Positions 49,201 through 64,000 of a stretch of 64,000 nucleotides of DNA are shown piece after piece. The notes beneath the pieces were generated by a model. That model did no database searches. It was not told the origin of the DNA and saw only the letters and a program-made list of their open reading frames with translations. Source of the stretch: Lamellibrachia satsuma (taxonomy: Eukaryota; Annelida; Polychaeta; Sabellida; Siboglinidae). Made by a program: the position numbers and the translations under genes. Position 1 is the first letter of the stretch. Each line of letters begins with the position of its first letter. The stretch covers positions 5,430,001-5,494,000 of the forward strand of contig BSQZ01000002.1 of NCBI GenBank assembly GCA_033239005.1, read 5' to 3'.

Positions 49201-50209
49201 CTTCAGGACCTGAACGTTTTTTTTGTACATCTTCTGGTCGGACTGGCTCAATTAATTAATTAATTAATTAAGTTCACGGGGCATGCTTTCCTTGAATAAA
49301 TATAGCATAAGGCTGGCCTAAACGAATGACGTAGATAGGTAACTTCTAGCGTATGTCTGGTTTAAATGAAATATTTAGCAGGGGCTACTGCCATAATACC
49401 AACCAGACAGCATACAATCTTACGGCATATGACCGACAGACATTAAAATATACATAACTCCTCTTGGTTTTATGTTAAAATGATCTCATTGACAGCGAAA
49501 TGTGATTTTAAAAGTGTATTACTTGTTATAATGATTAAGATATTCAAAGACGTTGATAATACGATAGGATACTTTAAGTTTTTAACTGTAAAAATGCCAA
49601 TTGTTATCTTGAATGTCCGGTCCGAAGAACTGATGCCGCCGATTTTCATCAAACACCAGCGCGTCTGTTGGGTGCATTTGCTGAATCTGCACAACCTGCA
49701 GATTTTCGAGTATCCGAGTATTGCGCAACCCAATCGAGCGCAATATCCAGAAACTGCGCCCAACACGTCTATGAGCGCCAAACATTCCCATAGTATGTTC
49801 ATTCTTTCGCGGGGAGATATGGTCAAACATGAGGTGGGCGTATGTGTATACACGTGCGTGCGGTGTGCGTGCGCAGTGAATCTATGAACGACGTCGCCGA
49901 TAATGCTAAGAATATATTTTGGGATCCCTGGACGCCATGTATATCGCCTGCGCTAGATCAGTGTCTGAAAACTTCGGACTGCTACTAAGGAATTCGTACG
50001 TAGTAAGCTACAAGTTTGAGCTTGTGTTGTTTCTTGGGCATTCCTTTGTCCCCCGTTAACATGCAATTGCAATGGATTTTTTGGTACTCATAAAAAGGGG
50101 GGTCCGGACCCCCTGGACCCCCCTCTGGATCCGCGTATGGGATGCAGTATCTGAGATCACCATTTAGGTACTAAGTGGGCTTACTGAATATCAGATAGGG
50201 AACGGATAT

Positions 50210-51165
50210 ACAACATCAACTCCCAATGGCAACAAGTCAATAATAAATTAATGGAACCACACTTGCGAGAAAGTCATTGTAAAGACAAAGGCCCAACAGA
50301 AAGAGTGGAGCTGTTCAAACGTCCCAACAAAGTCCAAGCGACGAAGAATAAGATAGCTAGTCATAACATCACTCAAACAAAAGCAGAAGCCCATGAACTG
50401 GCTATAAAAATACAACGAGGCAAACAAACTTACCAACGCGGGAGATCAAATGAAGGGATGGGAGGAACATTTGGAAGAATTGCTGAACCGACTAAAACCA
50501 GCGTACCACCAAGACATCCCACCTATAAAAGAAGGCCTCCAGGTCAACTGCAGAAAACCACGTTAGGCAGAGACCAGCAAAGCAATCGATCTCCTGAAGA
50601 ATGGAAGAACAGCTGGCAAATGTGAACATATTTATTTGCATAAGCAATCAAGGCTGACATGGAAACCATCATCATAAATGCTGCACATGCAGTCTGTTTG
50701 GGAAGACGTAGGACAAAGAAAACGTACTAACCGGCTGAAAACAAGGATTCCCTGTCAAAATTAAGCTCCCAAAGAACGGAAGCCTACATGAATGCAAGAA
50801 CGCGAGGCAGTGGTGCCTCAACTGTCATCTTTTCTCTTCTTGCTGGCAAGATACTGGATTGTGAGAAAGGCCACAGAAAGCACGAATAATGATGTCCAGT
50901 TGACACTTTGGAACCAATTGGACGACTTGGACGTTGCAAACGACCTGGCTCTCTTCTCACATAGTCCTAACCAGACACAGGAAAACAGCTTATGAACACA
51001 GTGTCAGAAAAAGTTCGTGAAGTTCGGGAAATGAGACGAGGCTGACCAGTGGGCACCAGGAAAAAACTGTGGAAGAAGAAATTAAGCTGGCTGGGCAGAC
51101 TTGGAATTAACTCAGCTGGCTCCCCCAAGATCGTGCTCCAGTGGGAGTGAAGGGTGTCGCGTATA
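50210..51165 (+). mobile_element. Second LINE type, reverse transcriptase relic
   Basis: Broken frames give a linker (GTFGRIAEPTKTS in one frame; WEEHLEELLNRLKPAYHQD in another), then ...CRKPR.. and LWNQLDDLDVANDLALFSHS. The last is the catalytic box of a LINE family that normally has FADDLALLSH. The catalytic Asp pair is altered (VAND). Internal RT segments are missing. Confidence 0.7.
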
Positions 51166-51436
51166 AGCGAGTGACGCGAGGGACGTGAGTCACGTGAGTT
51201 TCAGTGAGTAAAATGTCATGGACGTTTTGGAATGTTACAGGATAGTTGATATTTCGACGTAGTCAGGTTGAACTCATAGTTCAACTTACCACATTATGAG
51301 AAGACTGTATCCGACAACCTATGGGATGTAAATAAGAAAGCTGAAAACAAAGCAATTTTATTTCGATAGTTTTGTACTTTTATATGTATATGCATATCAC
51401 TTCGACCGACAAACGACAACAATAACAATCAGCAGC

Positions 51437-60398
<8,962 letters not shown>

Positions 60399-60445
60399 TC
60401 CTCTGGAGAAAAGGTCGCGGTCGGAGAAAACGTGCCAGGTTCTGA

Positions 60446-60513
60446 TCGAGATAGGCTTACCTAAAACTTATCGAGATAGGTTTACCTAAAACTAATCGAG
60501 ATAGGTTTACCGT
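60446..60513. promoter_or_regulatory. 25-bp tandem repeat just upstream of heme oxygenase B
   Basis: Three copies of TCGAGATAGGTTTACCTAAA plus about 5 bp (starts 60446, 60471, 60496) lie 48-115 bp upstream of the heme oxygenase B start codon. Position suggests a promoter element, but no known factor site is recognised. Confidence 0.5.
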
Positions 60514-60859
60514 ATGGATAACATGTATCTATTTGCTAAGATTAAGTCTGTCAGTTTCACCATTTGTAAGGAAGGTAATGTCTTACGTACTGCTCGTGTT
60601 ACTGTGACGTCAGAACGAAATGTGAGCCTCGGTTTAAACTAGTTGCGTGTTACGATGGCGTGAACGGATGTTTTTGATAAGTTTTCATCTGGCTGCTTTG
60701 AGTTCGGTAACTTTGTGTTTAGTAACTAATTCGTTTTCATACTCAAAACAGGCGAAACGTTGGCTAACTTCTTTAGATTTATGAAAATTTAACAAGACTG
60801 CCACCAAAACCGATCAGCTTCAGATTGCAAATTGACAATGACACCATTGATTTACCGGG
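60514..60859. other. Upstream flank of heme oxygenase B; no gene seen
   Basis: No ORF, repeat or RNA gene is recognisable here. Confidence 0.5.
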
Positions 60860-62130
60860 ATTAAAATTTTTATGTATAGCCCGCCTTTGTTAGGTATCTG
60901 TCCATTTTATTTTAAAGCATATTCACATTGCTTGCATCAACACAATCAGTAGATAATATGTTCAATTAATTTATTATCCTCTTGGGAAATGAATACTTTA
61001 TTTATGCTGCTTTGTGTCCACTGGTTCTACCACCAACTTTAAGTTGGAAGAAAACATTTCTATCAATATCTTCATAATCATTTAATATTTAAAGAAACTT
61101 CTATTTAGTCTCCTGATAAACTCATGGTCTCTATTGTTGTCAAATCACAATAAATCCGGCACTGTTCCCAACTAAGGTCTCTCCGTTCTGGAATCGGCTT
61201 AGTTGCTCTTCTTTGCATTCTTTGTAGCTTTTTCGTGTCCTTCTTACGATACGGCCTCTGTGCTTGTATGCAATATTCCAAATGAGGTATACTTATTGGA
61301 GTATAATTATATATGTGTCTTTATACGTAATATGTCTCACAATTAGTCCGGCAATTAGAAAATCATATATGTAAACATTTACATTTCCCAAAATTTAATA
61401 ACATTCACAATTTCTCAGAGAATTTGACCAATTTATCTAGACCATCTTGTCAAGTTTGTTTATTTAATATATATTTTTACTTTTCTAAATACTTTTGTGT
61501 CGTCCGCGAATTTCGGTACTTTGCTTGATATACCATCTTCCAAATCATTTATATATATTAAAAACAATACAGGTCATGAAACGCATATTATTGATCCTTG
61601 TGGTACAACACTCAAAACTGATTTCCAGTTAGATTAATCCCATCTACTACAACGCTTGTCACCTATCTGCCAGCCATTTACCTATCCAGATGACTATCCC
61701 ATTCCTCATAACAAAGGCTTTTAGCTTAATGACCAATTTGTAATCCATTATATCTCCCCATTTTGTAATTTCTTCTAAAAAACATAACATATTGGTTAGA
61801 CATGAACTAGGTTTTAGGAACCTATGTTGAAATAATTTAATTATTAATATGTGCCCAAAAAGGGAACTCACCATACGGTTTCTCATTCACGTTTCTAATC
61901 ATGTGCATACTAGGCCCTATTCATGTTAAACTCACTGGTCTGTGATTTTCTGACTTGTTCCTCGAAGCGTAATGTTTGCATGTTTCCAATTATAATGCCA
62001 GACATGGTACTTAAGGGTTCTCTATACTGTTTCTTTAATTTCTTCAGAGGTGATGTTGTTTTAGTTTCTTTGCTATCATTTCAGAAGTTAACAAACCTGT
62101 CTAAAGTGTTCTCATTCACCCCCCCTCGAA
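60860..62130 (-). mobile_element. CR1/L2-type LINE, highly degenerate
   Basis: On the minus strand the 3' end (61 kb) and RT pieces (FLKPSSCLTNMLCFLEEITK, WIGKWLADR at 61.7 kb) follow the family order, with many stops and small deletions. It is much older than the 58.5-kb copy. Right boundary approximate. Confidence 0.75.
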
Positions 62131-62357
62131 TCTAGTAACTGGCACTGGTAATGAACTGTTACCTTCCCTGGTAAACACTGAGTTGAACTACCCAATTGTA
62201 GGTCTTCTGGTAATAGCTGTAATGGACCTCCACACAATTATCTCATTTGCAGTTGTCAACAGTTGGATGTCATTTCAAGCCATGTATTTAGACAATAAAT
62301 GTATTTTATTATTATTTTGCGTGCATTTAACTTTGTGTCCTTCCATTGTCCCCATCA

Positions 62358-63304
<947 letters not shown>

Positions 63305-63580
63305 TTATGAGCGCCTCCATCGCAATCTCACTGTGTAAAATATCAGTGAGACAAAGGCGAATACAGCGGTCAAATTGAGCAGGAGATAATAAGACCGCGA
63401 GCTGGGGTGATGGCTTGAGAATACAGCATTGTTCAGCTCGAAACATACTTGTTTCTCCTCGACGATTATCTCCTTCACTGGCCGGCTAATTGTTAGGTTG
63501 TCGAGGCGCTTTTTGAACGTCTCCATAACGAAATGGTGACGCAGAGGGTCGAATGAGAAGACGGCCATCCCCTCATCAGG
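63305..63580 (-). pseudogene. Heme oxygenase-like gene C, last exon cut by a LINE
   Basis: The minus strand encodes PDEGMAVFSFDPLRHHF, LDNLTISRPVKEIIVEEKQ, CFELNNAVFSS and a hydrophobic tail (YLLLNLTAVFAFVSLIFYTV). These align with the second half of exon 2 of A and B, with a TAA stop at 63305-63307. The first part of that exon (the AYxHSxYLxLLxGG region) is missing: at about 63578 the sequence switches to the CR1/L2 LINE on the opposite strand. The rest of the gene, if present, lies beyond the window. Either the LINE broke a third HO gene or it marks the edge of a partial duplication. Confidence 0.78.
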
Positions 63581-64000
63581 AGTAATATTTAATGCTGACA
63601 TGAAAGTTTCAGAGCAATGTGGGATTGCTGCTTCGAAAGGAAATCAAATTCTAGGCCTAATTAGGAGAACTATCACGTATAAGGAGAAACATCTAATTGT
63701 ACCCCTGTACAAAGCAATAGTTAGACCACATTTGGAATATTGTATTCAAGCATGGAGGCCATATCGTAAAAAAGACATAGATAAGCTAGAAAGAATACAA
63801 CGAAGAGCAACTAAGATGATTCCAGAATTAAGAGACCTTAGTTACGAAAGTCGCTTATTACAATGTGGTTTGACAACACTAGAGACCAGGAGACTAAGAG
63901 GAGACCAAATAGAAGTGTTTAAAATAGTGAACGGTTATGAGGATGTTGATAGGAATATGTTCTTCAAACTTAAAGAAGGCAGTAGAACCAGAGGACACAA
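63577..64000 (+). mobile_element. CR1/L2-type LINE, young copy inserted in heme oxygenase C
   Basis: From GGAGTAATATTTAATGCTGA onward it matches 58817-59240 with only about half a dozen differences by eye and no frame break to the window end. It starts at an internal point of the ORF, as 5'-truncated LINE insertions do. Confidence 0.92.

Larger units (their letters stand above)
45122..50140 (-). mobile_element. Decayed hAT transposon with nested insertions
   Basis: The left end (GGGGCGGATCCAAGATTT then AAAGGGGGGTCC) and the inverted right end (ACGCGGATCCAGAGGGGGGT on the minus strand) share the GCGGATCCA start and G-rich subterminal sequence. The minus strand between them carries hAT transposase pieces at 47.4-49.2 kb. 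A pogo/Tigger relic and a SINE lie inside. Boundaries are tentative because no clean 8-bp duplication is seen. Confidence 0.5.

Noticed and set aside
49470..49890. Open frames of 127-135 codons on both strands
   Set aside because: No recognised domain; they lie within the decayed hAT region and show no splice or family support.

Overview
The window is nuclear DNA of an animal, most likely a mollusc (possibly a gastropod). Genes are split into short exons by introns of roughly 0.1 to 8 kb. Non-LTR retrotransposon pieces, tRNA-derived SINEs, DNA-transposon relics and very long (TA)n tracts fill much of the rest. The mollusc guess rests mainly on the first gene, which combines a chitin-binding peritrophin-type domain with a laminin-G domain, as in the Pif/BMSP shell-matrix proteins. 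No prokaryotic operon structure is present.

Layout. 0.9-6.5 kb (+): the 3' seven coding exons of a Pif/BMSP-like chitin-binding/LamG protein. 8.2-19.3 kb (+) and 21.1-30.3 kb (+): two complete tandem spermine synthase genes. Each has 11 coding exons with identical phases, and exon sizes match except that exon 2 differs by one codon. Each also has two introns with U12-type signals, one AT-AC and one GT-AG. 32.2-33.4 kb (+): a two-exon atypical dual-specificity phosphatase of the DUSP14/18/21 type. 37.5-44.5 kb (-), 51.4-60.4 kb (-) and 63.3 kb onward (-): a cluster of three heme oxygenase-like genes. The first two have two coding exons and a C-terminal membrane anchor. The third is visible only as a last exon cut by a LINE.

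Mobile DNA. One CR1/L2-type LINE family is scattered throughout, often only as its 3' end, which carries a repeated CTTGTTAAAT tail. Two copies (58.5 and 63.6 kb) are almost identical, so the family was active recently, and the second copy interrupts the third heme oxygenase-like gene. A second LINE with a zinc-binding PHD-like N-terminus, an endonuclease and a reverse transcriptase fills 54.9-58.4 kb but is broken. The 45-50 kb interval looks like a decayed hAT element containing a decayed pogo/Tigger element and a SINE. Several short non-autonomous DNA elements with terminal inverted repeats are visible, one with an 8-bp target duplication (41.8-42.6 kb).

Function. Spermine synthase makes spermine from spermidine. 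Heme oxygenase degrades heme to biliverdin, iron and CO. The phosphatase would act on phosphoproteins, probably in kinase signalling, and the first gene is probably secreted into a chitinous or shell matrix. There is no sign that these loci form a pathway; the layout looks like two independent tandem duplications. The most notable observations are the conserved U12-type introns in both spermine synthase copies, and heme oxygenase-like proteins that lack the canonical catalytic Asp (both) and the proximal heme-ligand His (the second). All calls come from reading the sequence by eye; no database search was run.
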